Source: Alphaproteobacteria bacterium (GTDB taxonomy: Bacteria; Pseudomonadota; Alphaproteobacteria; RF32; CAG-977). Taken from it: 13,479 bases of DNA. The translations under genes and the position numbers were made by a program. Shown here piece by piece: positions 5,306 through 13,479 of this stretch. Where the stretch lies: positions 1-13,479 of the forward strand of contig JAFVEJ010000239.1 of NCBI GenBank assembly GCA_017476085.1. The letters run 5' to 3'. Numbering within the stretch: position 1 is the stretch's first letter; every line of letters begins with the position of its first letter. Below the pieces are notes generated by a model. That model did no database searches and was not told the origin of the DNA. It was given only the letters and a program-made list of their open reading frames with translations.

Positions 5306-5899
5306 ATGGAGCTGAACGCTGAAATTTTAAATGCAATCAGGGAGGAAAACGGCGTTATTACGACCGCGCAGGTTGAGGCTTTGGGTTTTTCCCGAATGAC
5401 GCTTTCCCTGTATGTCAAGGCGGGCGCGTTGGAGCGTGTCGGGCGCGGCATTTACGCTTTACCCGATCAGGCGTTGGATGATATGTTTTTGTTGGCTCTG
5501 AACAATCCGAAAATCATCTTTTCACACGATACGGCTTTGTTTTTAAACGGATTGTCAAACAGAACGCCTTTCGTTCATTCCGTATCCATTCCGAAAAACG
5601 CCAGTCTGTCGGCAGCGGTGCGCTCTCAATGCGTTTGCTACTATGTCAAACCGGAACTGCATTCGCTCGGGCGGATTGAACGGAAAACAACGTTCGGGAA
5701 CAGGGTCGCCTGCTATAATGTCGAACGGACTTTGTGCGATATGGTGAAAGACCGTCGGCGTGTTGATGAGGAAACCTTTTTAAACGCCGTGAAAAGCTAT
5801 GCCGGATATGCCGGAAAAGATTTGTCTTTATTGGCGGACTATGCGGAAAAATTAAACGTCCGCTCAAAAATCAAAAAATACCTAGAGGTGCTGTTATGA
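5306..5899 (+). CDS. abiEi: AbiEi-family antitoxin and transcriptional repressor
   Basis: This is a 197-residue antitoxin of the type IV AbiE toxin-antitoxin family. The N-terminal winged helix-turn-helix (about residues 5-52: GVITTAQVEALGFSRMTLSLYVKAGALERVGRGIYALP) should bind the operator upstream. The rest carries the family pattern SHDTALFLNGLS (73-84), VSIPKN (93-98) and YNVERTLCDMVKDRRRVDEETF (137-158). In characterised members the antitoxin neutralises the toxin without forming a stable complex with it and represses the operon. The ATG at 5306 has AAAGGA 6 nt upstream. The stop codon overlaps the abiEii start in an ATGA motif, so the two proteins are translationally coupled. It is the only plus-strand operon in the island, and its GC content is higher than that of the HD/DUF429 genes. 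Confidence 0.9.
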   Translation: MELNAEILNAIREENGVITTAQVEALGFSRMTLSLYVKAGALERVGRGIYALPDQALDDMFLLALNNPKIIFSHDTALFLNGLSNRTPFVHSVSIPKNASLSAAVRSQCVCYYVKPELHSLGRIERKTTFGNRVACYNVERTLCDMVKDRRRVDEETFLNAVKSYAGYAGKDLSLLADYAEKLNVRSKIKKYLEVLL

Positions 5900-6729
5900 C
5901 TGCCAAAGCGATGAGCCTGAAAAGCAAAATCAACGCTTATGCCAAACAAAACGGGATTGCGGCGCAAGTCGTTTTGCAAAACTATATGTTTGAACGCTTC
6001 CTTGTGCGCTTGGCAAAGTCCGAATTTAAAGACAAGTTCGTCATCAAAGGCGGAATGTTGGTTGCCAAACTTGTCGGGTTGGATATCCGTTCGACAATGG
6101 ACTTGGACACGACACTGATTCATTTGATACCGACGGAAGCATCCATTCGCGAATATGTGAAAAAGATTGCGGCGATTGATGTGAAAGACGGCATAACTTT
6201 CACGGTCAAAGGCGTCGAAGCGATTATGAAAGAAGACCTTTACGGTGGTTTTTGCGTTAAACTGAACGCCGTTTTTGAAACGATCGTAACGCCGCTATCC
6301 ATCGACGTTTCTACCGGAGACGCCATTACTCCCGAAGCCGTCCCTTATGAATTTCCGTGTCTTTTCGATGATGAAGAAGTCGTTTCTCTGATGGGATATA
6401 ACATTGAAAGCGTTTTGGCTGAAAAAGTGGAAACGATCCTGCGCCGGAGCATATTCAATACCCGACCGAGAGATTTTTACGACTCTTATATTCTCGGCAC
6501 GACGCAATCTTTCGATCAATCCGTGTTTGAAAAAGCTCTGACGGCGACGGCAAAACATCGCAACAGTTTTGAAAAGATTTCAGACACAAAAACGATTTTG
6601 AATCAGATTGAAAACAGCCTTGATTTGAAAGAAACATGGAAAAAATATCAGGCAAATTTTCCTTACGCCAAAGCGATTTCTTACGACAATATCATCGCCA
6701 ATCTGAAAAAATTACTGAAACAATCATAA
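5896..6729 (+). CDS. abiEii: AbiEii/AbiGii-family nucleotidyltransferase toxin
   Basis: This is a 277-residue toxin with a DNA polymerase beta-like nucleotidyltransferase fold. Motif I is KGGMLVAKLVGLDIRSTMDLD, with Gly52-Gly53 and the metal-binding pair Asp69 and Asp71. LSIDVSTGD (134-142) contributes another acidic position. YNIESVLAEKVETILRR (168-184) holds the conserved Glu-Lys, and RPRDFYD (190-196) is the usual C-terminal motif. Related toxins block growth or phage propagation, and some members modify tRNA; the target here is unknown. The start ATG at 5896 overlaps the abiEi stop, with AGAGGTG 5 nt upstream. Length is normal for the family and all motifs are intact, so it is probably active. 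Its TAA stop (6727-6729) is the base triplet that aligns with the tRNA-Leu anticodon, so the gene ends exactly at the island's right junction. Confidence 0.92.
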   Translation: MTAKAMSLKSKINAYAKQNGIAAQVVLQNYMFERFLVRLAKSEFKDKFVIKGGMLVAKLVGLDIRSTMDLDTTLIHLIPTEASIREYVKKIAAIDVKDGITFTVKGVEAIMKEDLYGGFCVKLNAVFETIVTPLSIDVSTGDAITPEAVPYEFPCLFDDEEVVSLMGYNIESVLAEKVETILRRSIFNTRPRDFYDSYILGTTQSFDQSVFEKALTATAKHRNSFEKISDTKTILNQIENSLDLKETWKKYQANFPYAKAISYDNIIANLKKLLKQS

Positions 6730-6780
6730 AATCTGTTGAGGCTTTGTCCTCGTGCGGGTTCAAGTCCCGCTTCCGCACCA
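6727..6780 (+). pseudogene. tRNA-Leu 3' fragment (right attachment site)
   Basis: This is a copy of the tRNA-Leu sequence from the anticodon to the CCA end, lacking the 5' half. It matches 3067-3121 except for one missing T in the acceptor strand (TTCCGC instead of TTTCCGC). It cannot make a tRNA and marks the displaced 3' end after integration. Confidence 0.85.
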
Positions 6781-6784
6781 ATCG

Positions 6785-6813
6785 AAAACCTTGAGTAATC
6801 AAGGCTTTTTTTT
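6785..6813 (+). terminator. Terminator behind abiEii and the tRNA fragment
   Basis: CCTTGA (6789-6794) pairs with TCAAGG (6799-6804) around GTAA, followed by eight T. Compared with the tRNA-Leu terminator one lower pair is lost (A6788 against C6805). It is the only terminator visible for the abiE operon. Confidence 0.6.
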
Positions 6814-6943
6814 GTTGCAAAGACAATTATTAATGAATCGGCGGATTTTTTCAATCCGTAATCGCTGTCAATCACGGACACCCCTTGTCAATCATCAAAG
6901 GGATTGATAAAAAAAGGCCGTAATCTGTTAAATTCAAAAATGT

Positions 6944-7450
6944 TTAGTTTAATTTTTTCATATATAATTTTCTTAAAAATCCATTAGATAACGTTGTTTC
7001 TTTGATAAAATCCAATCCTATCTTTTCTAATGCTTTCTTACTGCTAATATTATCCGGATGTACTGTTGCGGCGATATAATCAAATCCTAAATTTTTTGCT
7101 AAATTCAAATTCAACAATTCTAAATTTGTTGCAATTCCCTGTCTTCTATATTCCGGCAACACTAAAATTCCGCCAAGTTCACAAACTTTATATTTGGTTA
7201 CCCCTAATTCTTTTTTCAATTCAGCCAAAATATTTTGAGACACATAAAGCTGTCCCATAGCGACCAATTCATTACCATCATAGCTCCCATGCAAATAAGC
7301 ATAGTTTATTTCATCAAACATATTATCCAGTTCCCATTGATCGTATGGAATAAAAAAGCTTGGGTTTGCCAGACTTTTTAAGACAACATCAATCAAATTC
7401 AACAGTTGCTCTTTGTCTGTTTCTTCGACTTTCTTATAAATCAACCCCAT
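6944..7450 (-). CDS. GNAT-family N-acetyltransferase
   Basis: This is a 168-residue cytoplasmic acetyltransferase. The acetyl-CoA-binding motif A is seen as ELGGILVLPEYRRQGIATNL, with the R/Q-x-x-G-x-A signature RRQGIA at 102-107. Motif B follows with IAATVHPDNISSKKALEKIGLDFI (126-149), where the Asn-Ser-Lys-Lys-Ala and Gly-Leu elements are typical. The substrate cannot be told. The ATG at 7450 has AAGGTG about 7 nt upstream, and an in-frame stop lies just before it, so the start is firm. The gene is AT-rich, unlike the genes to its right. It lies outside the duplicated tRNA fragment, immediately right of the island. Confidence 0.85.
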   Translation of the reverse strand: MGLIYKKVEETDKEQLLNLIDVVLKSLANPSFFIPYDQWELDNMFDEINYAYLHGSYDGNELVAMGQLYVSQNILAELKKELGVTKYKVCELGGILVLPEYRRQGIATNLELLNLNLAKNLGFDYIAATVHPDNISSKKALEKIGLDFIKETTLSNGFLRKLYMKKLN

Positions 7451-7523
7451 CCATCACACCTTTGATTCTTTAGTTATCTTTTTTGACGGTAATATAATTT
7501 ATTGCGAAATCACGTCATCGGAC

Positions 7524-7548
7524 AAAAAACTGCAATCGCTGTCTTTTT
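7524..7548. terminator. Weak hairpin 3' of the hexapeptide acyltransferase gene
   Basis: An imperfect stem with A-rich and T-rich arms surrounds 7535-7537, between the acyltransferase stop and the GNAT start. It may end the upstream minus-strand gene, but the stem has mismatches. Confidence 0.25.
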
Positions 7549-7589
7549 ATTGTGTAAATTTGAACCAAACCAGATCGGACGGACGTTTT

Positions 7590-8033
7590 TTATCCTCTTG
7601 GCATAATTTTAGCCGGATTGCCGCTGACCATACAATTATCCGGCACATTGCTGACAACGACCGTATTGGCTCCGATAATGCAATTATTGCCGATCGTCAA
7701 CGGTCCGACAATAAAAGCCCCCGGATAAATCACAACGTTATCGCCGATCTTCGGATAATTTGCCGGATTACCGGGATGACTTGGAAAATCTTTGCCTCCA
7801 ATCGTCACATTTTGATACAAAATGCAATTCGTTCCCAGGCGCGCGTATTTGGAAATAACCAGACCGATCGGCAAAATAAAGCGTGTTTTCTGGGCTTTCA
7901 GAGCTTCCAAATCTCCGACATAACAAAATTCTTTCAGCATTCGTTCTTCCGCACCGGTCAGTTCCACACCATCCGGAACATCACTTTTAAAAACATTTAT
8001 AGCCGTTTGAATTTTATCTAAAAAATTAGCCAT
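7590..8033 (-). CDS. Small hexapeptide-repeat (left-handed beta-helix) O-acetyltransferase
   Basis: This is a 147-residue protein. A short helical N-terminus (1-50) precedes hexapeptide repeats from about residue 54 to 130, including ARLGTNCILYQNVTIGG, KIGDNVVIYPGAFIVG and IGNNCIIGANTVVVSNVP. It closes with the typical SGNPAKI block (137-143). This is the acetyl-CoA-dependent trimeric transferase fold of the serine acetyltransferase/sugar O-acetyltransferase group. Serine acetyltransferase-like members usually have a histidine in the stretch LPH(P/G)xG.VI. Here the equivalent reads LPIGLVIS (54-61), so that histidine is absent and the activity or substrate may differ. It is shorter than CysE (about 270 residues). 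The ATG at 8033 has AGGTG about 5 nt upstream. The function remains open. Confidence 0.75.
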   Translation of the reverse strand: MANFLDKIQTAINVFKSDVPDGVELTGAEERMLKEFCYVGDLEALKAQKTRFILPIGLVISKYARLGTNCILYQNVTIGGKDFPSHPGNPANYPKIGDNVVIYPGAFIVGPLTIGNNCIIGANTVVVSNVPDNCMVSGNPAKIMPRG

Positions 8034-8093
8034 TTTGCACCTGCCGCATAAAATTGAATTGTATCAAAGAATAAAACAGATATGAAAAAACAC

Positions 8094-8130
8094 AAATAAA
8101 AAAAAGCGGCCGAAATTTTACCGCCGCTTT
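8094..8130 (-). terminator. Terminator of the efflux operon
   Basis: The arms AAAGCGGC (8103-8110) and GCCGCTTT (8123-8130) pair perfectly, and on the minus strand they are followed by a run of about eight T. It lies just after the RND permease stop codon at 8137-8139. Confidence 0.85.
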
Positions 8131-8136
8131 CTTTTT

Positions 8137-11100
8137 TTATCCTTCTTCCGTTTCAGCCTGAAGTTTTTGATGCTTAGCGGCTTTGCGGCGCCGCTTTGCA
8201 TGAAACGTTTCGCGCCGACGGACAAAAACGACAAACAGCATAGGAATGACATAAATACCGAAAGCTGTCGCGAAAATCATACCGCCGAACACCGTTGTAC
8301 CAATACACCGTCTGGCAATGGCTCCCGCCCCCGTTGCAACAACCAACGGCCATAACCCCAAAATAAAGGAAACCGCCGTCATCATCACTGCTCGGAAACG
8401 CAAGTAAGCCGCCTGAATAGCCGCCGCTTCCGGATCCATACCTTCCTTTTCACGCAATTCTTTTGCGAATTCAACAATCAGAATCGCATTTTTGGATGCT
8501 TGAGCAATCAGAAGCACCATACCGATTTGCGCGTATACGTTATTATCAAGTCCTAAAACTTTCAAAAAGCACAATGATCCGAATAACGCCACAGACACCG
8601 ACAGCAGCACGGGGAACGGAATCATCCAGCTTTCATACAAAGCGACCAAGAACAGATAAGCGAACAAAAAAGCCAAAAACAGAATAACCGGCATCTGTCC
8701 CGCCGCCGTTTTTTCCTGCAGCGACATTCCCGTCCATTCGTATTCATAGCCCTTCGGCAATACCTTCTCAGACAATTTTTCCATTTCATCCATTGCTTGC
8801 GTCGAACTGAATCCCGGCGCAGCGGAACCGTTAATTTTGACCGTCATTGTGTTATTATAACGCGTTAAAGACAGCGGCCCCAAAACGGGTTCGATCGTAA
8901 CCAAAGAACGCAACGGAACCATATCCCCTTTGTTATTCTGAACATATAAACGGGAAACAGATTCCTGCGTCGCACGGGAATCCGCCCGCCCTTGAACGTT
9001 CACCTGATATACGCGGCCGTTTAATGTAAAGTCATTAACATAAATATAACCCAGCGTTGTTTGCAGCTGATAGAAAACGTCTTTAATGTTTACTCCCAGC
9101 ATTTGCGCCTTTACGCGGTTAAGCTCCAAAAACAGCTGAGGAGTGGAAGTGTTAAACGTGCTGTAAACCATGCGCAATTTGGAATCCTGGTTTGCCGCCA
9201 TCAGCAAATTGTACATAACTTTTTCCATATTTTCGACAGCATCGCCGTTCGCGTTCTGCAAACGATAGTCAAACCCGTTCGCAACACCGACGCCGGGAAT
9301 GGCCGGCAAATTAAATGCACGGATATTCGCCCCCATGACCTGATTAAACTTCGGCTGGACATCGGCTAAGATCGCTTTGACCTGCATAGATGTATTGCGG
9401 CGGTATTCATAGGGCTTTAATCCGACGACGGACATCGCCATATTCGGACCGCTGCCGCCGATCAAGCTGTGTCCGGCGATCTGCATCGTATTTTCGACTG
9501 CGGGATTTTGTTTGATAATGTCGTAAATCTGTTTCAAAACATTCCTTGTTCGTTCAAGCGAAGCTCCTTCCGGCAACTGAACGTCAATCATAAACATTCC
9601 CTGATCTTCGTCAGGCAGGAAGCCGGCCGGCGTTACGCGGTTCAGCTGCCACGCTCCCGCGACAACCGCCGCAATGATCAAAATCGACAAAGACGAATGA
9701 CGCACCAACCGTTTGACAACGGAAGTATAGCCATCACGTCCTCTGTCAATCTGACGCATTACCCAAGGCACTAAACCTCTTTTTTTCTTTTCTTCGCGAC
9801 GCAGCAAAATAGCGCACAATGCCGGAGACAATGTCAACGCGTTCACAGCCGAAATCATCATTGAACACGACACCGTCACGGCAAATTGTTTAAACAATTG
9901 TCCGGTAATGCCGGGAATAAAAATAACCGGAACGAACACGGACAAAATCACCAATGTAATTGCGACAATCGGCGCCGTAATCTGGCTCATCGCTTTTGCG
10001 ACCGCATCCGGAACGGATAAATCCGGTTCTTCGTCAATGACGCGTTCCGTATTTTCAACAACCATAATCGCGTCATCCACAACGATACCGATGACCAACA
10101 CGATGGAAAGCAAAGAAACCGTATTGGCTGAAATACCGAACATTCCCATAAAGATGAATGTTCCGATCAGGGACACCGGAACGGCAATCGCGGGAATCAA
10201 CGTTGCACGCCACGTTCCCAAAGACAGATAAACCGTCAGCAATACCAGAACAAACGCTTCAAAAATAGTATGAACTACTTCACTGACGGTTGATTCGATA
10301 AACAGTGTCGTGTCAAAAACGATAACATAATCTATGCCGTCGGGGAAAAACGTCCGCATACGCTGCAATTCGCTTTTCACACCTTTGGCAACTTCCATCG
10401 CGTTTGCGCCGGGCGCCAGATTGATCACCGCGCCGGAAGCGATTCTGCCGTTATATTGAGCGCTGGAAGCATAAGAAGTCGTTCCCAGTTCAATTTGCGC
10501 CACATCTTTTAATTTCAGCAATCCGCCGTCTTTATTGGCACGGATAATAATTTCTCCGAATTGTTCCGGAGTGCTTAACCGTCCCGCCGTTTTAATGGTG
10601 AACTGCATCTGCTGATCGGCGGGAGCCGGAGACGCCCCGACGGAACCGACGGCCGGCTGAATATTCTGCGAAGAAATAGCGGCCATGATTTCCGCGTTGC
10701 TGACACCCAGATTAGCCAGCTTTTGAGGATCCAGCCAAACGCGCATGGAAAAATCTTTGTCACCGAACGTATTGACCTCGCCCACGCCGCGTACGCGGGA
10801 CAGAACGTCTTTGACACGGATATTCATATAGTTCGCCAAAAAGCTGTCGTCACGCGAGTTGTCCGGCGAATACAGCACAAAGCCCAGCAACATATTGGAC
10901 GTTCTTTTCTTCACGGTCACGCCCTGCTGCTGTACTTCGGAGGGCAGTTTAGTAGAGATCTGATTGATACGGTTTTGAACGTTCACCGTGTTCATATCCG
11001 GATTGGTACCGGAAGCAAACGTCACCGTCAAAGAATAACTGCCGTCATTCGCGCTGCTCGATTCCATATACAGCATATCGTCAACGCCGTTTACCTGAGA

Positions 11101-11301
11101 TTCAATGATTTGCGCGACGGTCTGTTCAACGACTTCCGCGGAAGCGCCGGGATATTTGGCTGAAACCTGAACGGACGGAGGCACGACATCCGGCAGCTGA
11201 GCCACCGGAATATTTTTCAAAGAAATCAAACCGGCAATCGTAATCACTAAAGAAATAACAATCGCCAAACGGGGTCTTTTAATAAAAATGCGGGAAAACA
11301 T
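8137..11301 (-). CDS. RND multidrug efflux permease, AcrB/MexB (HAE-1) family
   Basis: This 1054-residue inner-membrane proton/drug antiporter is expected to form a trimer and pass substrates through an adaptor to an outer-membrane channel. The N-terminus [20 protein letters not shown] begins the first membrane helix. A large periplasmic loop (about 30-335) and a block of membrane helices follow, with the paired proton-relay aspartates Asp409-Asp410 in [22 protein letters not shown]. The second periplasmic loop and helix block come next, with the relay lysine in [21 protein letters not shown]. Length and layout match AcrB (1049 residues). The gene begins 11 bp after the adaptor gene and ends at a terminator, forming a two-gene operon. 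No outer-membrane factor gene follows, so a TolC-like protein must be encoded elsewhere. Drug specificity cannot be read from the sequence. Confidence 0.95.
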   Translation of the reverse strand: MFSRIFIKRPRLAIVISLVITIAGLISLKNIPVAQLPDVVPPSVQVSAKYPGASAEVVEQTVAQIIESQVNGVDDMLYMESSSANDGSYSLTVTFASGTNPDMNTVNVQNRINQISTKLPSEVQQQGVTVKKRTSNMLLGFVLYSPDNSRDDSFLANYMNIRVKDVLSRVRGVGEVNTFGDKDFSMRVWLDPQKLANLGVSNAEIMAAISSQNIQPAVGSVGASPAPADQQMQFTIKTAGRLSTPEQFGEIIIRANKDGGLLKLKDVAQIELGTTSYASSAQYNGRIASGAVINLAPGANAMEVAKGVKSELQRMRTFFPDGIDYVIVFDTTLFIESTVSEVVHTIFEAFVLVLLTVYLSLGTWRATLIPAIAVPVSLIGTFIFMGMFGISANTVSLLSIVLVIGIVVDDAIMVVENTERVIDEEPDLSVPDAVAKAMSQITAPIVAITLVILSVFVPVIFIPGITGQLFKQFAVTVSCSMMISAVNALTLSPALCAILLRREEKKKRGLVPWVMRQIDRGRDGYTSVVKRLVRHSSLSILIIAAVVAGAWQLNRVTPAGFLPDEDQGMFMIDVQLPEGASLERTRNVLKQIYDIIKQNPAVENTMQIAGHSLIGGSGPNMAMSVVGLKPYEYRRNTSMQVKAILADVQPKFNQVMGANIRAFNLPAIPGVGVANGFDYRLQNANGDAVENMEKVMYNLLMAANQDSKLRMVYSTFNTSTPQLFLELNRVKAQMLGVNIKDVFYQLQTTLGYIYVNDFTLNGRVYQVNVQGRADSRATQESVSRLYVQNNKGDMVPLRSLVTIEPVLGPLSLTRYNNTMTVKINGSAAPGFSSTQAMDEMEKLSEKVLPKGYEYEWTGMSLQEKTAAGQMPVILFLAFLFAYLFLVALYESWMIPFPVLLSVSVALFGSLCFLKVLGLDNNVYAQIGMVLLIAQASKNAILIVEFAKELREKEGMDPEAAAIQAAYLRFRAVMMTAVSFILGLWPLVVATGAGAIARRCIGTTVFGGMIFATAFGIYVIPMLFVVFVRRRETFHAKRRRKAAKHQKLQAETEEG

Positions 11302-11312
11302 CGGCGTTATCC

Positions 11313-12533
11313 TTACTTTTTAGCCGGAACAGCTTTTTTAGCAGAAGCCTTTCCAACTTTTTCTTTTTTATCCGAATGCGTTGCCTGTTCAGGCATTTTG
11401 GCAGCTTTTGCGGCAACGGGAGAATCAATGATGACTTCCTGTCCCGGACGAACTTTTTGCAGTCCGTTGACGACCACCCTTTCTCCGGCTTCCAACCCGT
11501 TTATCACAACAATATCTTTTCCCTGCTCAATACCGACTTGAATCGGTTTATTAACGATTTTGTTTTGCGCGTCAACGACATAAACATATTTTGACGTCAC
11601 CGAAGACAACACCGCCGCTTGAGGAATAATAATTTTTTCGACAGGAGAATCATATTCCAACAAAACGGAAACAAACTGACCGGAAACCAACTGCTTTGTC
11701 GGATTAGCAAAAACAGCGCGCATTTTTACCGTGTCGGTTGAATCATCTACGACAACGTCCGTAAAGTTAAGCTGACCGCCATAACGATAAACGGATGAAT
11801 CCGCCATTACCAAAGAAATCGCCAAATTGTCACTGTCCGGTTTTAAGATGCTGGCATTCTGCATAGACAGCAATTCACGTTCTGAAACGGAAAACAACAC
11901 ATTAGTCGGATCTATACTGACGATTGTCGCCAGTGTCGTATTATCGGGCAGGTATTCCCCCGCCGAATAATCCGCCAAACCGATCTTTCCGGTAAACGGC
12001 GCTTTGATGCTTGTATAGCTTAAATCAAGCTTAGCCAGATTCAAAGCCGCCTGAGCCTGCAGCACCTGTCCTTTAGCAATGCTGTTTTCAGCTTCACGAG
12101 CATCCAGCGTTGCCTGAGAAATATTTCCCGTCTTGCGCAGTTCCAAAGCACGATCCAAATTCAGTTTGGCATTTTTGGCATCCGCTTCCATTTTTGCCAG
12201 ATTAGCTGCGGCTTCGGCAACTTTGGCTTCAAAAGGTTCGCGTTCCAATGTAAACAGCAGCTGCCCCTTTTTGACGATATCCCCTTCTTCAAACAATCTG
12301 TCTTTTAAAAAGCCTGCGACACGGGCTTTTAAGGTCACAGTGCTGACGGCTTCGACACGTCCGGGAAAATAAAATCGTTCCGTATATGGTTTATAAACAG
12401 CTTTTTCAACCGTCACATGAGGTTTCTGCGGCGCCTGAACGGCAGCCTTTTCATTTTTTTTCAGGCAGCCGCTTAATAACAGAGCTGAGCTTAAAGTCAC
12501 TGTAAACAAAAATAAAGCACGTTTTTTTAACAT
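11313..12533 (-). CDS. RND efflux periplasmic adaptor (membrane fusion) lipoprotein, AcrA/MexA family
   Basis: This is a 406-residue adaptor that bridges the RND pump and an outer-membrane channel. I start it at 12533. AGGAGG lies 8 nt upstream, the product then begins with a short basic-hydrophobic signal ending in LLSGC (lipidated Cys23), and a longer in-frame start at 12596 would lie upstream of the predicted transcription start. Domains in order are a beta-barrel/lipoyl half (about 40-90, [21 protein letters not shown] and [13 protein letters not shown]), an alpha-helical hairpin (about 95-165), the second lipoyl half ([20 protein letters not shown]), a beta-barrel, and a membrane-proximal domain. 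The tail is rich in Lys and Ala. It is directly upstream of the permease and downstream of ispE. Confidence 0.93.
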   Translation of the reverse strand: MLKKRALFLFTVTLSSALLLSGCLKKNEKAAVQAPQKPHVTVEKAVYKPYTERFYFPGRVEAVSTVTLKARVAGFLKDRLFEEGDIVKKGQLLFTLEREPFEAKVAEAAANLAKMEADAKNAKLNLDRALELRKTGNISQATLDAREAENSIAKGQVLQAQAALNLAKLDLSYTSIKAPFTGKIGLADYSAGEYLPDNTTLATIVSIDPTNVLFSVSERELLSMQNASILKPDSDNLAISLVMADSSVYRYGGQLNFTDVVVDDSTDTVKMRAVFANPTKQLVSGQFVSVLLEYDSPVEKIIIPQAAVLSSVTSKYVYVVDAQNKIVNKPIQVGIEQGKDIVVINGLEAGERVVVNGLQKVRPGQEVIIDSPVAAKAAKMPEQATHSDKKEKVGKASAKKAVPAKK

Positions 12534-12587
12534 ACGGATTTCCTCCTGATCTGGCTTCTCGAACATATTGTCGGCAAGATAACTCTT

Positions 12588-12616
12588 TTTATACATAAGT
12601 ACTTCTCTTACGACAA
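12588..12616 (-). promoter_or_regulatory. Promoter of the efflux operon
   Basis: TTGTCG (12616-12611) and TATAAA (12593-12588) on the minus strand are 17 nt apart, just 3' of ispE, so the adaptor-permease pair can be transcribed independently. No clear repressor operator was seen between this and the start at 12533. Confidence 0.55.
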
Positions 12617-12623
12617 GCGCTTT

Positions 12624-13479
12624 TTACTCAACCGTTGTATTTAAAAGCCACCAATCCGGATATTTTAAACGTATCGTTTCGTATGCAGATAACGCGTCTG
12701 CGGCAGACGGGAAAAGACCGAAACATGTTCCGCCGCTTCCCGACATTCTGGCCAAACGGCAAAACGGCTGTTCTTCCAATATGTTAATCACCCGATCGAC
12801 TTCGGGTTCGATCTGACAGGCGGCTTCAAACAAATCATTATGGCGTTTTTCCAATTCGCGAATGAAATCGTCAAAATCCGATACGGGCCGTTCAAACGGA
12901 AACGGTTTTGAAAAAACAGGCGCGCGCGCTTTAAAAACAGTCGAAGTTGAAACCGGTTTATTCGGATTAACCAGCAAAACAAACAGCTTAGGCAATGCCG
13001 GAGCCGGTGCCAAAATATCACCTATTCCGGAAACCTGAACGGCTTTCGACACCAAACAAGACGGAACATCCGCCCCTAAAGACAAAGCGATTTTATGCAG
13101 TTCTTCCTGTGAAATTTCTAAATTCCATAATGAAACCAGAGCCTTCAAAGTCGCGGCCGCATCTGCCGATCCGCCGCCGATTCCCGAAGCAACGGGCAAT
13201 TTTTTTTCCAGAATGATCCGGGCTTTCGGAATGAATCCTTTTTCCTGCGCCAACATACGAGCCGCTTTTAAAACAATGTTGCTTTCGTCATTGGCCAAAG
13301 CGGATGCATACGTTCCCGTTATTTCCAAAGAAAGTTTTTCGGCATTTTGCACGCTGACCACGTCACCGTTTTTCGCAAACACGAACAGACTGTCCAACAA
13401 ATGGTATCCATCCGCCCGCCGTCCCGTTATGTGCAGATAAAGATTAACTTTAGCAGGAGCCTGAACAGAAATAACGGTC
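12624..13479 (-). CDS. ispE: 4-diphosphocytidyl-2-C-methyl-D-erythritol kinase (IspE), almost complete
   Basis: This GHMP-family cytoplasmic kinase phosphorylates the 2-hydroxyl of CDP-methylerythritol with ATP in the MEP pathway to isopentenyl diphosphate. The visible reading begins TVISVQAPAKVNLYLHITGRRADGYHLLDSL, which contains the N-terminal APAKVNLYL motif with its catalytic-site Lys. The single base before it is G, fitting an ATG whose first two bases lie beyond the window, so the protein would be 285 residues (E. coli enzyme 283). Motif 2 is LPVASGIGGGSADAAA (the ATP phosphate loop), followed by LGADVPSCL with the catalytic Asp (about 138). Motif 3 is MSGSGGTCFGLF (about 246-257). It is the first gene of the minus-strand run leading into the efflux operon, with 90 bp and a promoter between them. 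Confidence 0.96.
   Translation of the reverse strand, partial: TVISVQAPAKVNLYLHITGRRADGYHLLDSLFVFAKNGDVVSVQNAEKLSLEITGTYASALANDESNIVLKAARMLAQEKGFIPKARIILEKKLPVASGIGGGSADAAATLKALVSLWNLEISQEELHKIALSLGADVPSCLVSKAVQVSGIGDILAPAPALPKLFVLLVNPNKPVSTSTVFKARAPVFSKPFPFERPVSDFDDFIRELEKRHNDLFEAACQIEPEVDRVINILEEQPFCRLARMSGSGGTCFGLFPSAADALSAYETIRLKYPDWWLLNTTVE

Larger units (their letters stand above)
3067..6780. mobile_element. tRNA-Leu-integrated 3.66-kb genomic island lacking an integrase
   Basis: The 44 bp 3067-3110 (from the anticodon to the end of the T arm) recur identically at 6727-6770. The match continues through the CCA end with one indel (ends 3121 and 6780). Left of 3067 and 6727 the two sequences have no clear similarity, so the junction falls exactly at the anticodon loop. 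This is a known crossover location for tyrosine recombinases that use tRNA genes. The island would span 3067-6726. It contains a DUF429 gene, an HD phosphohydrolase gene, a coiled-coil gene, a possible structured RNA, a decayed gene end and the abiE operon. There is no integrase or excisionase, so it is either a degenerate remnant or an element moved in trans. Origin by duplication of a tRNA locus is an alternative. Confidence 0.7.
6727..6870 (+). repeat. Right direct repeat of the island
   Basis: This is the counterpart of 3067-3210. After the tRNA fragment the similarity includes the terminator and runs on with substitutions and small indels, for example around GCGGATTTTTTCAA. Confidence 0.65.

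Noticed and set aside
3034..6780. Two independent tRNA-Leu genes from tandem duplication
   Set aside because: The second copy begins exactly at the anticodon with no trace of the 5' half, which fits site-specific integration better. It is kept as an alternative because the similarity extends past the tRNA end.
7560..8021. 153-codon plus-strand ORF opposite the hexapeptide acyltransferase
   Set aside because: The minus strand encodes clear hexapeptide repeats in this interval. The plus-strand product shows no recognisable motif.
9908..10231. Plus-strand ORFs opposite the RND permease
   Set aside because: They are antisense shadows of a well-conserved 1054-residue permease and lack ribosome sites.
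12534..12596. 21-residue longer start of the efflux adaptor
   Set aside because: The start at 12533 has a perfect AGGAGG and gives a proper lipoprotein signal. The longer start overlaps the predicted -10 box.
1..13479. CRISPR array or retron
   Set aside because: No regularly spaced repeat series, cas gene or reverse transcriptase gene is present on either strand.

Overview
The window suggests a Gram-negative, probably alphaproteobacterial, chromosome of moderate to low GC. The evidence is a lipid A phosphoethanolamine transferase, two lipoproteins, an RND efflux pump, an MEP-pathway kinase, and a membrane-anchored protein whose Ig-like segment resembles the N-terminal region of alphaproteobacterial LysM proteins. 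The lineage is inferred from protein style and was not tested.

Layout. Positions 1-477 hold the N-terminus of the LysM-type protein (minus strand) and, divergently, a tRNA-Pro(CGG) with a good promoter and a long terminator hairpin. Next come an AT-rich EptA/MCR-family transferase (762-2399, minus) and an OmpA-like lipoprotein (2572-2994, minus). A tRNA-Leu(TAA) lies at 3034-3121. From its anticodon onward the tRNA sequence is repeated at 6727-6780, so 3067-6726 looks like a 3.66-kb island whose left junction is the anticodon loop. No integrase gene is visible in it.

Island content. On the minus strand are a possible structured RNA (about 4877-5047), a 78-residue coiled-coil protein with its own terminator, and an HD phosphohydrolase overlapping a DUF429 protein. 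On the plus strand is an abiEi-abiEii type IV toxin-antitoxin operon with an operator-like inverted repeat over its promoter. The abiEii stop codon is the TAA that corresponds to the tRNA anticodon in the duplicated copy. The island therefore reads as a small defence-type cargo element carrying one known system (AbiE) and one uncharacterised set of genes.

Right of the island, all on the minus strand, are an AT-rich GNAT acetyltransferase, a small hexapeptide-repeat acyltransferase, and the group ispE, periplasmic adaptor, RND permease. The adaptor has its own promoter 3' of ispE and the permease ends in a clear terminator. No outer-membrane factor or repressor gene lies in the window.

The most unusual stretch is 4877-5047. 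In minus orientation it can fold into a 20-bp closing helix around three hairpins. The loop of the middle hairpin is complementary over 10 nt to the 5' side of a following terminator-like hairpin, which is the arrangement expected of a pseudoknotted ncRNA or a riboswitch-like switch.
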